Assembly: GCA_942491555.1 (NCBI GenBank)
Contig: CALOBN010000002.1
Location: 434,001-498,000 of the forward strand
Reading direction: 5' to 3'
DNA: 64,000 nucleotides
Source of the DNA: Marinihelvus sp942491555
GTDB lineage: Bacteria; Pseudomonadota; Gammaproteobacteria; Xanthomonadales; SZUA-36
The translations under genes and the position numbers were made by a program. Each line of letters opens with the position of its first letter. Position 1 is the stretch's first letter. Under the pieces are notes generated by a model. That model worked only from the letters and a program-made list of their open reading frames with translations, was not told where the DNA came from and did not search any database. Shown one piece after another: positions 52,357-62,404 of the stretch.

Positions 52357-53111
52357 TAGCCTTGCTTTCCCTCAATCCAATCGCGCACCCAGCGCTTGTT
52401 ACGGTTTTCCTCGACCAGCCGGACGCGGGTCCGCGTCAACAGGTTGGCGCCATAGTAGAGTTTGGTCGCCACCGCCATGATCAACAGCGGCCACAGCATG
52501 CTCGCATCGATACTGCTACTGCCCCCGACGATACTGATGCTGGCCGGTTGATGCAGCGTATTCCACCATTTCACCGAGAAATGAATGATCGGAAGATTTA
52601 CGACACCAACAATTGCTAAAAGTGCCGCGGCTCTCGCACCTTTTCTTGGCTCATCAAATGCATTGTACAGACCCATAACACCCAGGTAGAGAAACAGCAG
52701 GACCAGCTCCGAGGTGAGCCGCGCATCCCAGACCCAGTACGTACCCCAGGTGGGGCGGCCCCAGAGGCTGCCGGTTATCAGCGCGATTAGGGTAAATGCG
52801 GCGCCGATCGGCGCGCTGGCCATGGCCAGAATTTCGGTAGCGCGGATATGCCAGACCAGGGCGATAAAGCCGAACAGCGCCATAAGCGCGTAAATCATCA
52901 TCGACATCCAGGCGGCCGGCACATGGATATACATGATGCGCACGCTCTCGCCCTGCAGATAATCTTCCGGTGCCAGGAAAACGCCCCAGTAAAGACCCCA
53001 GGCGGTCAGGCCAAGGCAGGCCACCCAGAGAATCGGGGACAGGATGCCGGCGAAGCGAAACAGCCAGGGGGGTGAACCAAATTGATGGAAAGCTTTTTTG
53101 ACGCGACTCAT
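52356..53111 (-). CDS. ccmC: Heme exporter/CcmE-loading protein CcmC
   Basis: A 251-residue six-helix membrane protein with the WWD-type motif GRPTWGTYWVWDARLTSELV, which binds heme for transfer to CcmE. IMYIHVPAAWMSMMIYALMA is the other conserved heme-ligand region, with its histidine. It lies 13 bases after ccmB in the normal ccmABCDEFGHI order. Confidence 0.95.
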   Translation of the reverse strand: MSRVKKAFHQFGSPPWLFRFAGILSPILWVACLGLTAWGLYWGVFLAPEDYLQGESVRIMYIHVPAAWMSMMIYALMALFGFIALVWHIRATEILAMASAPIGAAFTLIALITGSLWGRPTWGTYWVWDARLTSELVLLFLYLGVMGLYNAFDEPRKGARAAALLAIVGVVNLPIIHFSVKWWNTLHQPASISIVGGSSSIDASMLWPLLIMAVATKLYYGANLLTRTRVRLVEENRNKRWVRDWIEGKQG

Positions 53112-53124
53112 GGGGACCCGTTGC

Positions 53125-53796
53125 TCACTCGAGACTCAGTTTCAGGGCGGCAGCAATGGCCCAGGGAGCCAATGTCAGCGCGGCGACCAGTCCTGCGGCG
53201 ATCAGCCCGAGCTGACCAAGGTAAGGAAGGCCATCGGTTGCAGATGTGACGGCGCTGGTTGCCATGATCAAGATGGGGACATATAGCGGAAACACCAAGA
53301 GGGATAAAAGCTGTCCGCCGCCGCGCAGACTGACCGTCAGGGCACTGCCGATCGCACCCAGCAAACTCAGAACCGGTGTACCAAGGGCCAGGCTGATTAC
53401 CAGCACCATCAGGCCGCCCTCGCCGAGATTCATCCATACGGCCAGCAGCGGTGACAGCAACACCAGGGGCAGTCCTGCGACCAGCCAATGGGCAAGGACC
53501 TTGGACAGGGCGACCAGCGCCAGCGGGTGACCGCTGATCACCAGCTGTTCCAGGCTGCCGTCCTCAAAATCACTCCGGAACAGGCTGTCCAGGGACAGCA
53601 CGGTCGCCAGCAGGGCGGCAATCCAGATCACACCAACGGCAATGCGCGCGAGTATCTGGGGGCCGGGCCCGACCCCGATCGGGAACAGGCTGACCACGAC
53701 CAGCAGAAAAATAAGTGGTTGCAGGACCTCCGAGCGGCGTCGGAATGCGAGCAACAGGTCCCTTCTGAGCAGGGGCACAAAGACATGACCGTTCAT
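53125..53796 (-). CDS. ccmB: Heme exporter membrane subunit CcmB
   Basis: ABC-type membrane subunit, 223 residues with six hydrophobic helices, starting with FVPLLRRDLLLAFRRRSEVL and including LQPLIFLLVVVSLFPIGVGP and the conserved FEDGSLEQLVISGHPLALVA. It forms the CcmAB transporter that drives release of heme-loaded CcmE. It overlaps ccmA by 4 bases. Confidence 0.94.
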   Translation of the reverse strand: MNGHVFVPLLRRDLLLAFRRRSEVLQPLIFLLVVVSLFPIGVGPGPQILARIAVGVIWIAALLATVLSLDSLFRSDFEDGSLEQLVISGHPLALVALSKVLAHWLVAGLPLVLLSPLLAVWMNLGEGGLMVLVISLALGTPVLSLLGAIGSALTVSLRGGGQLLSLLVFPLYVPILIMATSAVTSATDGLPYLGQLGLIAAGLVAALTLAPWAIAAALKLSLE

Positions 53797-54386
53797 GCTG
53801 TGGTCCCGGCCCGGCGCACGACGAGCTCCTGGTAGGGCAGATTCGGCGGGCGCAGGGCGCCGTGGGTGCTCATCACGCAGGAACCGCCGCGCGACAACTG
53901 ACCCTCAAGCAGCCGGTCGACCAGGGCCACGCCCTGAGCATCCAGATTGGCGTAAGGTTCATCCAGCAACCACAGTGGCGCGGGGCTCAGCAGCAGGCGC
54001 GCCAGGGCGCAACGCTTGCGCTGCCCGGCGGACAGGGTGCGTGCGGCTTGAAAACGTGCCTCATCGAGACCCACCTGTGTTATTGCAGCATTGAGAGACA
54101 GATCGCCGCTGCCATTGAGTGCGGCGGCGAACGCAAGATTTTCCGTCACGGTCAGGTCTTCCTTGAGACCCAGGGCATGGCCCAGGAACCGCATGGCCGG
54201 GGCCGTGCAGCGAACTGAGCCGTCACTGGGTCGCAACAGGCCGGCCAGCAGGCGTAACAAAGTGGTCTTGCCGGCACCGTTGGCGCCGGTCACAAGCCAC
54301 AGTTCCTGTTCCTTGACCTGCAGGTCGACCGGAGCAAAAACGGGCTCAAAATGGCGTTCGATAAGAAGTTGGCTGGCCTGGAGCAT
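53793..54386 (-). CDS. ccmA: Heme exporter ATP-binding subunit CcmA
   Basis: ABC ATPase of 197 residues with Walker A GANGAGKTT (residues 34-42), signature LSAGQRKRCALARLLL and Walker B LWLLDEPYANLDAQG. It is the first gene of the ccm operon. The 187 to 193 bases between it and the divergent glutathione reductase gene should hold both promoters, but I saw no clear consensus boxes. Confidence 0.95.
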   Translation of the reverse strand: MLQASQLLIERHFEPVFAPVDLQVKEQELWLVTGANGAGKTTLLRLLAGLLRPSDGSVRCTAPAMRFLGHALGLKEDLTVTENLAFAAALNGSGDLSLNAAITQVGLDEARFQAARTLSAGQRKRCALARLLLSPAPLWLLDEPYANLDAQGVALVDRLLEGQLSRGGSCVMSTHGALRPPNLPYQELVVRRAGTTA

Positions 54387-54579
54387 GCGTTGCTGAACAG
54401 TGAGGACGCGCCCATGCTAAGCGGTGGTCAAGCGCAAGTCCACGCACGGCAAGACTGTTTCACCTGCATACTGCTACATTGTGCCGGGAACTGACCCCCA
54501 AACCCGTTTTTTGCAGCACCAAAGCCCGGGATAAAAACCCGTAACTAGAACCAATTAATCAGCATTCAGGAAAATGGCA

Positions 54580-55944
54580 ATGGCTCAGGAATATGATTTT
54601 GACCTCTTCGTAATCGGCGCCGGCTCGGGTGGCGTGCGCGCGGCGCGCATCGCGGCCGGTCATGGCGCACGGGTCGCTATCTGCGAGGAAAGTCGCGTTG
54701 GTGGAACCTGTGTCATACGCGGTTGTGTACCCAAAAAACTGCTGTCCTACGCGGCGCATTTCGCTGATGACTTCAGCGATGCGGCCGGTTATGGCTGGCA
54801 GCTGGGCGAGGCCCGTTTCAGCTGGCCCACAATGATTACCGCGCTGCATGGTGAACTCGATCGCCTGGAGGGCATTTACCACCGTTTGCTGGAGGGCTCC
54901 GGTGTCACGCTGTTTGAAGGGCGGGGCACGATGATCGACAGCCACACTATTGCGGTTGGTGATAAGACCTTCCGGGCGGAAAAAATTCTTATTGCGGTCG
55001 GCGGCCGGCCCTGGAGTCCGGAGTTCGAAGGGTCTGAACACGTGATCTCCTCCAACGAGGCGTTTGAGCTCAGGGACTTGCCCAAACGGGCGATTGTTGT
55101 AGGCGGAGGCTACATCGCCTGCGAATTTGCCGGTATTTTTAACGGGCTGGGCAGTGAAACACACCAGGTGTACCGGGGTGACCAGGTATTGCGTGGCTTC
55201 GACCATGATGTGCGGCGGGTAGTAACACGTGAAATGGCCGCCCACGGGATCAGATTTCACTTTGAAAGCACCATCGAACGGATCGAAAAACACACCGACG
55301 GGCTGCGGGCTCACCTGGATAATGGTGAAGTTCTTGAAGCCGACTGCATCCTCTCTGCCACCGGCCGCGTGCCCAATACGCGTGGTCTTGGACTCGAGGC
55401 TGCCGGTGTTGAGCGCCGCGCGGATGGATCTGTGCCGGTGGATGAGTTTGCCCGCACCAACCAGCCGCACATTTTCGCCGTGGGCGATGTAACCAATCGC
55501 ATCAACCTGACGCCGGTTGCCCTGCAGGAAGGTCACGCCTTTGCCGACACGCAGTTTGGTGGTATCGAGCGGGCCACCGACCATGAATTTGTTCCTTCCG
55601 CCGTGTTTTCGAACCCCCAGGTCGGTACCGTTGGCTTCAGCGAAGAGGAAGCCCCGCACCACTTTGGGGATATCGAGGTGTACCGCTCGGAGTTCCGCCC
55701 GATGAAGCACACGCTGTCAGGCCGGGAAGAAAAAGCCCTGATGAAAATCATCGTGGAACGCGAGGGACGCCGCGTGGTCGGAGTACATGTTGTAGGGCCT
55801 GATGCGCCGGAGATTGTCCAGGGATTCGCTGTGGCCGTAAAATGGGGGCTGACCAAGGAACAGTTCGACGCCACGATCGGGGTGCATCCGACAGGTGCGG
55901 AAGAGCTGGTTACCATGCGACAGCCTGTGGAGGGCCAGGGATGA
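54580..55944 (+). CDS. gor: Glutathione-disulfide reductase (pyridine nucleotide-disulfide oxidoreductase class I)
   Basis: A 454-residue NADPH-dependent flavoenzyme. FAD motif LFVIGAGSGGVRAARIA, redox disulfide GGTCVIRGCVPKKLL, NADPH motif VVGGGYIACEFAGIFNGLGS and the C-terminal GVHPTGAEELVTMR with the catalytic histidine-glutamate pair are all present. It regenerates glutathione. ATG 54580 with AGGA 8 bases upstream is preferred over the ATG at 54574. Its stop overlaps the start of a giant subtilase gene (ATGA), an unusual pairing. Confidence 0.93.
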   Translation: MAQEYDFDLFVIGAGSGGVRAARIAAGHGARVAICEESRVGGTCVIRGCVPKKLLSYAAHFADDFSDAAGYGWQLGEARFSWPTMITALHGELDRLEGIYHRLLEGSGVTLFEGRGTMIDSHTIAVGDKTFRAEKILIAVGGRPWSPEFEGSEHVISSNEAFELRDLPKRAIVVGGGYIACEFAGIFNGLGSETHQVYRGDQVLRGFDHDVRRVVTREMAAHGIRFHFESTIERIEKHTDGLRAHLDNGEVLEADCILSATGRVPNTRGLGLEAAGVERRADGSVPVDEFARTNQPHIFAVGDVTNRINLTPVALQEGHAFADTQFGGIERATDHEFVPSAVFSNPQVGTVGFSEEEAPHHFGDIEVYRSEFRPMKHTLSGREEKALMKIIVEREGRRVVGVHVVGPDAPEIVQGFAVAVKWGLTKEQFDATIGVHPTGAEELVTMRQPVEGQG

Positions 55945-58900
55945 AACAGATCAATAAGGGACTGACTCTTCTTCTCTTCGTTGCGCTTGCCGCGCCCCTG
56001 CTGAGTGCCAATGCGCTGGCCAGGGTCGCCGCCAACAGCAGCCAGACGGCAACCATCAATGGTCGCTACATTGTGGTGCTGAAACAGCCGTCCCTGGTGG
56101 AGCGGATGGTGGGTGCCGAACAAGCTTCCGGATTGCAGCCCGACGTTACCGTTGTCCGCGATGTCCGTGGCCGCCTGGAGATAAATTCCGACCTTGCTCG
56201 CGACCAGCTCAACACGATGCACGCGGAATTTGAGTCATTCCGCGCCACCGTGAGTGCTGCCCTGGGCCGGGAGATCGTGCCAGATTTTCGCTACCGCATG
56301 GGGCTCAACGGGTTTGCTGCAGAGCTTACCGCGGGGGAGGCCCGGCAGCTTGCCGAACTGGATGGTGTGGAGTCTGTCCACCAGGAAGAACTCATCAAAT
56401 TACAAACTGACGCCGGGCCCCGTTGGGTGGGTGCCGAGCGCGTCTGGCAGGGCGCCGGCAACCTGACCGAGAACCGGGGCGCCGGAGTGGTCGTTGGTAT
56501 CATCGATTCGGGAATTAACTGGAATCATCCGTCCTTCGCAGACCCAGGTGAGGGCTTGCCGCCCGGCGTCGGTAGCGCTCATAACCACGTCAACCCCTAT
56601 GGCTCGCAGCTTGGCTTATGCAGTGATGCGCAAGTGCTGTGTAATGACAAACTGGTCGGAGTTTACGACTTCGTTCAGGACCTTCCCGCCACCGATTTTG
56701 TCGAGAACTTTAACAATGGTTTCGATGATGGCGATCATGGGGCACACACAGCAGGCACCGCCGCTGGCAATCCACTCAATTACATCATCAATGAGACCCC
56801 GGTGACGGTTTCCGGGGTAGCGCCGAATGCAAACATCATTTCCTACCGGGTCTGTCACGAGACTAACCCGGATGAACCGGAAGTGGGCACATGCCCTGGC
56901 TCATTTATTCTGGCTGCCATTGATCAGGCCATTGCTGACCGGGTGGACGTCATTAACTACTCGCTGGGTTCAGACCCGACTGACCCCTGGACTTCTGCGA
57001 TTGCGATCAGCTTTCTGAACGCTGCAGAAGCAGGGGTATTCGTTTCGACCTCGGCGGGTAATTCCGGCTCTGACGGTCCGTCAACCGTCGGTTCCCCGGC
57101 CAACGCACCCTGGATTATGGGGGTTGGCGCGGCCCAGCATGATCGTTTTCTTGGTGGCGTCCTGAGTGCCAGCCAGGGCGGCAGTACCACGCCTCCCGGA
57201 GCGCTGTTTGGCGAGACACTGACCACGCAGTCTCTGGCAACGCGCAATATTGTTTACGCGGGAGACTTCGGCAACGCACTGTGCGGTATCGGCGAGTCCG
57301 AACAGACTTCAGCAGAACAAACCTGCGATGACCTGACGGGATCAAGCAATCCTTTTGCGCCTGGTACTTTTAATGGTGAGATCGTGGTCTGTGACCGTGG
57401 TGATTATGGCCGCATTGAGAAAGGCTTTAATCTCCGGCAAGCCGGCGCCGGCGGTTACATACTGATCAACACACCTGACGGTGCGCAGTCCACCTCAGCT
57501 GACAATCACTGCCTGCCGTCCCTGCATGTCGATGCAGCCGCTGGCACCGGGTTGCGCGACTGGTTGTCCAGCGGCAGCAATCATCGGGGCTCAATGACCG
57601 GATTTGGTTTCCGCAGCAATCCCGCCGGCGCAGACCGGGTCACTTACTTTTCCAGCCGGGGTCCTGCCGATGGTGCCGTGCAGGATATCCTCAAACCCGA
57701 CCTCATGGCACCGGGATTTCAGATACTCGCAGCCGATAACGAGAGCACCAATATCGTGCCCAAAAACGGCACATCAATGAGTTCGCCGCATGTGGCGGGC
57801 GCTGCTGCCCTGATCATTGCTGACCGGCCGAACGTGTCACCGGCGCAGGTAGCCTCCATGCTGGTGCTCTCGGCCACTGACCAGGATGCTAAAAATACGG
57901 ATTTTGGCCCGGCCGACAATTTCGACACGGGTGCCGGGCGAATCCAGGTGGATGAGGCGATTCAGCTCGGAGTTTACCTGGACGAAACGGCTGATAATTT
58001 TCGTTTCTCCAATCCGCAGTTTGGCGGTGAGCCGCGCAATCTGAACCTGGCGAGTCTTACCGATGCAAGCTGCCTGACGACCTGCTCGTTTACGCGGCGT
58101 ATCGGATCGTTTGTGAACGGCGTGACCTGGAATGCCTCGGTCAGTGATTTGTCGCCGGGCGTGGAGGTCAGCGTCTCACCCCAGAGTTTTACCCTGAATG
58201 CTGGTCAGACCCGGGAAATCACCGTTAATGTGAATGTCAGCGGGGTGCCGCGCGGCGAGTGGGCGTTTGGCAAAATCAATATCACTAACCCGAATTTCCC
58301 GAATGCGGTTATGCCGCTGTCCGTGATTCAACCAACCGGTGTGCCAGAGGAGTTCCTTATCGCTACCCCGCTGTCATCAGGGTTCAGGGACTTTGAATTG
58401 AGTGGCATCAGCGCCCTGTCCGGTGCTGTGTTCGCATCCGGTGGTTTCCAGGAAACCGAAAGCAATACGTTTAATCTGGTTCAAGACCCTACCAATAATG
58501 ATCCCTTCGACAGTGCCACCGGTGTGGCCGTCGTGCTCATTAATGTTCCCGCCAATGCCCTGTTGCTGCACGCGGATACGTTATCGCCTACCTCGGAGGA
58601 CGTGGACCTGTATGTGGGCTTTGATAGCGATGGCGATGGCCGTGCAGAGCTCGACGAGGTCGAATGTATTGGCGGCTCGCCCGATGATATTGAAGCCTGC
58701 GATGTCACCAACCCGGCAGCTGGAAACTGGTGGATTCTGGTGCAGAACTGGAACAACGGGACGGGTGCCTCACCCGGGCCTGCTCAGGCAGTTACCCTGG
58801 CCACCGCAGTGGTATCCGCGTCGCCTGATTCAAGCCTGGTGGTAACCGGACCCGGCATTATCGAGGACGAGGCCGTATTTGGTTTGCGCATGTCCTGGGA

Positions 58901-60125
58901 TGGTGTTTCTGCGGTTGATGGCACCACCCTGTGGGGCGCCGTACGCATTACCGAAGCGGGCTCAAACCCGGCGGTTTCCCGGGTTGTTCCGGTTCGCATG
59001 GTGCGTACAGCAATTGAAACACCGGCTGCGCTTCCGCTGTTTGACGGCCAGGAAGCGTCATTCGCCATGCGCTCCAACAGCGCTGCTGAGTTCCTGTTTA
59101 TCGACGTGCCCCCGGGCGTGGACTCTCTGGATGTTCGCGTTGCGGGCGGAAACGTGGCGCAAAATAATGCTCTGAGGGTCGAGCTGGTCAGGCAACCCTT
59201 CGATAGTGCCTTTAGCAATGCGCCAGGTGTGTCCTTCCCCCGCGGCACCTCACCTGCGGCCTCCGGCAGCGGCAGCAATGGACAGGGACCACGCGCAACC
59301 ATCAATGGCGGTGTAAGCCCCGGGCGTTGGTTCGTGGTCGTGAGAAACAGCGGCAGTAGTCAGGCCTCGGTGCGCCTCACGGCAAGCATGCAGCATAGCG
59401 GCACCCCGGTGAATGTATTCGGTGGTTTGTGGCAGCCCGGATCCCGGCCGGGCATCAACCAGGGCTTTGAGTACACGCCCGGGGGTAATGACCGTGGCTT
59501 TGTCTGGTACACCTATGACGAGGACGGTTCGCCGGTGTGGTACATCGCCTCTTCGGCCCAGACTGATTCCAATATCTGGACGAGCGAACTGCTTCGTTTT
59601 ACCAATGATGGTGCGGAGCAAGCCGGCACGCAGGTCGGTACGGTCGGTATCACGATGCTTGACGACAGTGACGCGATCATGAGCTGGACGCTGTTTGGGG
59701 TCAGTGGCAGTGACCGGGCGATACCCTTGTCACGCAGCTGTCCGGAGAGTGTGACCCCCAGGCAGAGTTTTTCCGGACTCTGGTTCCGGGGTACCGCTGG
59801 TATTGGGGGTGCGAGCATTATTGCCAACTCGGCAACCCAGGCGCACATTCACTATCTGTATGACGCTGAAGGCCAACCACGCTGGTTATATGCGGAAGGT
59901 GCGTTTCAGGATGAGTTGCTGACCGCGCTCCAGTTCCGCGGATTCTGCCCGACATGCACGGGTAGTGCGACGTTTGAGCAAGTGGGCACAATCGGTGTTC
60001 AATACGCTGATAATGCCACCGGCATATGGGACCTGGATGTTGACTTTATCAGTCCGGCAGCAGGCTCGATCGACCGTATCGACGACATCGTGCGCCTGAC
60101 CAATACGCTGAGCTGCGCTCAGTAA
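55941..60125 (+). CDS. Large secreted S8 (subtilisin-like) serine peptidase
   Basis: A 1394-residue protein with a signal peptide (GLTLLLFVALAAPLLSANAL), an I9-type propeptide (YIVVLKQP to about residue 155) and a subtilase domain. The triad is Asp189 (GIIDSGINW), His266 (DDGDHGAHTAGTAAGN) and Ser612 (NGTSMSSPHVAGAAALI). A protease-associated-like insertion sits around residues 470-560. Beyond the catalytic domain come fibronectin/jelly-roll-like beta regions and two related C-terminal repeats of about 100 residues (FGGLWQPGSRPGINQG and FSGLWFRGTAG). It likely digests extracellular protein. Its ATG overlaps the gor stop; ATG 55941 gives the proper signal peptide. Confidence 0.9.
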   Translation: MKQINKGLTLLLFVALAAPLLSANALARVAANSSQTATINGRYIVVLKQPSLVERMVGAEQASGLQPDVTVVRDVRGRLEINSDLARDQLNTMHAEFESFRATVSAALGREIVPDFRYRMGLNGFAAELTAGEARQLAELDGVESVHQEELIKLQTDAGPRWVGAERVWQGAGNLTENRGAGVVVGIIDSGINWNHPSFADPGEGLPPGVGSAHNHVNPYGSQLGLCSDAQVLCNDKLVGVYDFVQDLPATDFVENFNNGFDDGDHGAHTAGTAAGNPLNYIINETPVTVSGVAPNANIISYRVCHETNPDEPEVGTCPGSFILAAIDQAIADRVDVINYSLGSDPTDPWTSAIAISFLNAAEAGVFVSTSAGNSGSDGPSTVGSPANAPWIMGVGAAQHDRFLGGVLSASQGGSTTPPGALFGETLTTQSLATRNIVYAGDFGNALCGIGESEQTSAEQTCDDLTGSSNPFAPGTFNGEIVVCDRGDYGRIEKGFNLRQAGAGGYILINTPDGAQSTSADNHCLPSLHVDAAAGTGLRDWLSSGSNHRGSMTGFGFRSNPAGADRVTYFSSRGPADGAVQDILKPDLMAPGFQILAADNESTNIVPKNGTSMSSPHVAGAAALIIADRPNVSPAQVASMLVLSATDQDAKNTDFGPADNFDTGAGRIQVDEAIQLGVYLDETADNFRFSNPQFGGEPRNLNLASLTDASCLTTCSFTRRIGSFVNGVTWNASVSDLSPGVEVSVSPQSFTLNAGQTREITVNVNVSGVPRGEWAFGKINITNPNFPNAVMPLSVIQPTGVPEEFLIATPLSSGFRDFELSGISALSGAVFASGGFQETESNTFNLVQDPTNNDPFDSATGVAVVLINVPANALLLHADTLSPTSEDVDLYVGFDSDGDGRAELDEVECIGGSPDDIEACDVTNPAAGNWWILVQNWNNGTGASPGPAQAVTLATAVVSASPDSSLVVTGPGIIEDEAVFGLRMSWDGVSAVDGTTLWGAVRITEAGSNPAVSRVVPVRMVRTAIETPAALPLFDGQEASFAMRSNSAAEFLFIDVPPGVDSLDVRVAGGNVAQNNALRVELVRQPFDSAFSNAPGVSFPRGTSPAASGSGSNGQGPRATINGGVSPGRWFVVVRNSGSSQASVRLTASMQHSGTPVNVFGGLWQPGSRPGINQGFEYTPGGNDRGFVWYTYDEDGSPVWYIASSAQTDSNIWTSELLRFTNDGAEQAGTQVGTVGITMLDDSDAIMSWTLFGVSGSDRAIPLSRSCPESVTPRQSFSGLWFRGTAGIGGASIIANSATQAHIHYLYDAEGQPRWLYAEGAFQDELLTALQFRGFCPTCTGSATFEQVGTIGVQYADNATGIWDLDVDFISPAAGSIDRIDDIVRLTNTLSCAQ

Positions 60126-60154
60126 GGCTCAGCGAAAGACCGGCAAGGATCAGG

Positions 60155-61438
60155 TTAACGCTGGCTGAGCCAGCGTTTGACCTGCGCCACAAAGTTCCAG
60201 CAATCTTCATACCGGTTATAAAGTGGCACCGGGGCTGCGCGAATAATGTCCGGCTCCCGCCAGTCCCCAACGATGCCCGCGCCAATCAGGTATTCAAACA
60301 GCGATCTGCCCGCTTCACGGCCCTCCCGGACTGCCATTGACAGCTGACATCCGCGTCGTGACGGGTCGGATGGCGTGATGATTTCCAGTACATCGCCGAG
60401 CTCTTCGAGAACCAGCCGCTCCAGGTAGGCGGTCAGGCTCAGGGACTTGGCCCGCAGTGCCTCGAAACCTGCAGACTCGAATACTTGCAGTGATACCCAT
60501 AGCGGCGCGGTTGAGAAAATCGGGCTGTTGGACATCAGCCAGGCATCAACACCTGAGGCAGGAACAAACTCCGGACCCATCAGAAAGCGGCTTTCCGGCG
60601 CACAGCCCCACCAGCCATGCAGGCGCGGCAGATCAGTTCGGCCATGATGCCGCTCGTGTACAAAAGCACCGCCCACCGCACCGGGCCCGGCATTCAGATA
60701 TTTGTAGGTGCACCAGGCGGCAAAATCAGCGCCGGATCCATGCAGGTCCAGGGGCGTATTGCCAACCGAATGCGCGAGGTCGAATCCAACCATGGCACCG
60801 GCCTTGTGCGCCGCACTGGCAACGCGTTGCAGATCAAAGGACTGCCCGGTGGCGTACTGCACACCCGGCCACAGAACCAACGCCACCCGGTCGCCTTCGC
60901 GGCGCAGGTAATCCTCGATGTCGTCCTCTTCCAACAGGCGCTCCGGGCCCTTTGCAGCCAGTTCCACCAGGCATTCGGCCGGATCCAGTCCGTGCAGGCG
61001 CAACTGTGACTCAACGGCGTAACGGTCAGAAGGAAATGCCTGACGCTCGATGACAATCCGGTTGCGGCTACCCTGCGGTTGAAAGAAGCTGATCATCAGT
61101 AAATGCAGGTTTACCGTCAGTGCATTCATGGCGACGACTTCTTCAGGCAACGCACCGACCACACGCGCCAGCGGAGCCTTCAGATTGTCCAGGTAGGTCA
61201 TCCACGGCCGCTCACCCTTGAAGTGGCTTTCCACCCCCAGGTCGCGCCAGCGGGCAAGCTCCTCGTCCATGAAAGGTGCGACGGCACGCGGCTGGAGGCC
61301 CAGCGAGTTACCGCAGAAGTAGGACTGCTCGCCTTCTTCATGTTTGGGAATCCAGAATTCATCGCGCCAGTGACGCAGGGGATCTGTCTGGTCCAGCTCC
61401 CGGGCATGTAGCTGGCTGGTGTTGTGCGAATCGTTCAT
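60155..61438 (-). CDS. kynU: Kynureninase
   Basis: PLP-dependent hydrolase (427 residues) that cleaves kynurenine or 3-hydroxykynurenine to anthranilate and alanine. YFCGNSLGLQPRAVAPFMDE, FDLAHSVGNTPLDLHGSGAD and the PLP lysine in WCTYKYLNAGPGAVGG are diagnostic. ATG 61438 overlaps the upstream gene's stop (ATGA); a TTG two codons earlier is disfavoured. Tryptophan degradation by the kynurenine route is implied. Tryptophan 2,3-dioxygenase is not in the window. Confidence 0.94.
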   Translation of the reverse strand: MNDSHNTSQLHARELDQTDPLRHWRDEFWIPKHEEGEQSYFCGNSLGLQPRAVAPFMDEELARWRDLGVESHFKGERPWMTYLDNLKAPLARVVGALPEEVVAMNALTVNLHLLMISFFQPQGSRNRIVIERQAFPSDRYAVESQLRLHGLDPAECLVELAAKGPERLLEEDDIEDYLRREGDRVALVLWPGVQYATGQSFDLQRVASAAHKAGAMVGFDLAHSVGNTPLDLHGSGADFAAWCTYKYLNAGPGAVGGAFVHERHHGRTDLPRLHGWWGCAPESRFLMGPEFVPASGVDAWLMSNSPIFSTAPLWVSLQVFESAGFEALRAKSLSLTAYLERLVLEELGDVLEIITPSDPSRRGCQLSMAVREGREAGRSLFEYLIGAGIVGDWREPDIIRAAPVPLYNRYEDCWNFVAQVKRWLSQR

Positions 61439-62226
61439 GGGCAAAGCTCCACGGGATAGAGGATTGGACGGCTTGGCGTGGCATCGCTGAGCAAAGGCGA
61501 TAAGCCAGGTTCCAGCCAGTACAGACCATCAGACACTGCGTCCGGTACGAAGATCATTTCTGTTGCACTGCGACGACCGGTGTCGAGGCCTGCCGGCCCG
61601 TCATTATCCGCCATACACCACCAGTAACGGTGAACCATGAGTCGTCCGCCATCATGCGCCGGATCCAGTGAAGGTGAATCGACCAGCAAATGCTTGACCG
61701 GCTGTGCCGCCAACCATTGTATGGCCTCATCGCCAAAAACGGCATAAGGAGCGGCATGCTCATAGGCCATCGAACAGCGTTCAGGAGTATTGGGCTGACT
61801 GCGGATCACCGCCGCTTCAATAGGCAGCTCACTGCGCCAGGCAGCTTGAAGTTCCTCGCGGGCAAACCGCGGATATCCATCTTCAGAGGGTTTACCTTCC
61901 AGGCTAATGAGTTGCGCGAGGCAGGGCTCCGGAAATACCGTTTCCTGCACCCGCAGCCGCTCACTGGTGAGGTGTCCGCGACACTCCGTATGCGTGCCAT
62001 GACAATGCGGAATCAGCTCGACCACCTCCGCATTGCAGGTCCCGCCAAGACGCACATCGCCAATGTAATCACCGGCGCGCAACGGTCTGGCGCTGGCCGG
62101 CTCATCGGTAAAGAACGCCGGTTGCGGGCCATGCGGATCAAGCGGAATAGCAATAGGGATACCAGCACCAAAATCAACATTAATCTGGTGCGTATGCAAG
62201 TTTATCTGGGCGATCAAAGCGTTCAC
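61435..62226 (-). CDS. kynB: Cyclase-family metal hydrolase, kynurenine formamidase (KynB-like)
   Basis: A 263-residue member of the cyclase/KynB family (PF04199 type). It contains the metal-binding motif ELIPHCHGTHTECRGHL and a later GLDTGRRSATEMIFVPD. It differs from short classical KynB proteins by about 50 extra residues. Coupling to kynureninase supports hydrolysis of N-formylkynurenine; an arylformamidase of a sister type is the alternative. First gene of the two-gene operon. Confidence 0.8.
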   Translation of the reverse strand: MNALIAQINLHTHQINVDFGAGIPIAIPLDPHGPQPAFFTDEPASARPLRAGDYIGDVRLGGTCNAEVVELIPHCHGTHTECRGHLTSERLRVQETVFPEPCLAQLISLEGKPSEDGYPRFAREELQAAWRSELPIEAAVIRSQPNTPERCSMAYEHAAPYAVFGDEAIQWLAAQPVKHLLVDSPSLDPAHDGGRLMVHRYWWCMADNDGPAGLDTGRRSATEMIFVPDAVSDGLYWLEPGLSPLLSDATPSRPILYPVELCP

Positions 62227-62275
62227 TCCAGCTTAAGGCCAGCGGAGTATACCCAAGGAATGTGAAATGTCGTCG

Positions 62276-62339
62276 TAGGCAGAAAGCCCGGCCGGACAGC
62301 ACCGGACACCCCACAACAACCGCCAACAAAGCCCCTGAT
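62276..62339 (+). repeat. Solitary arm related to the palindromic element at 47481-47685
   Basis: About 80% identical over 64 bases to 47641-47704, that is the right terminal arm of copy 2 and its flank, including the shared sequences GGCCGG, CCGGACACC and CAACAAA-CCCCT. No core hairpins or left arm accompany it. It lies in the 178-base gap between kynB and queA, which holds no other feature I can name. Confidence 0.6.
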
Positions 62340-62404
62340 TAATTCAAGATCAATTCGGTGTACCCTTCGCGCTGGATTTCAAAACACCTGTTACCGATAG
62401 AGTC

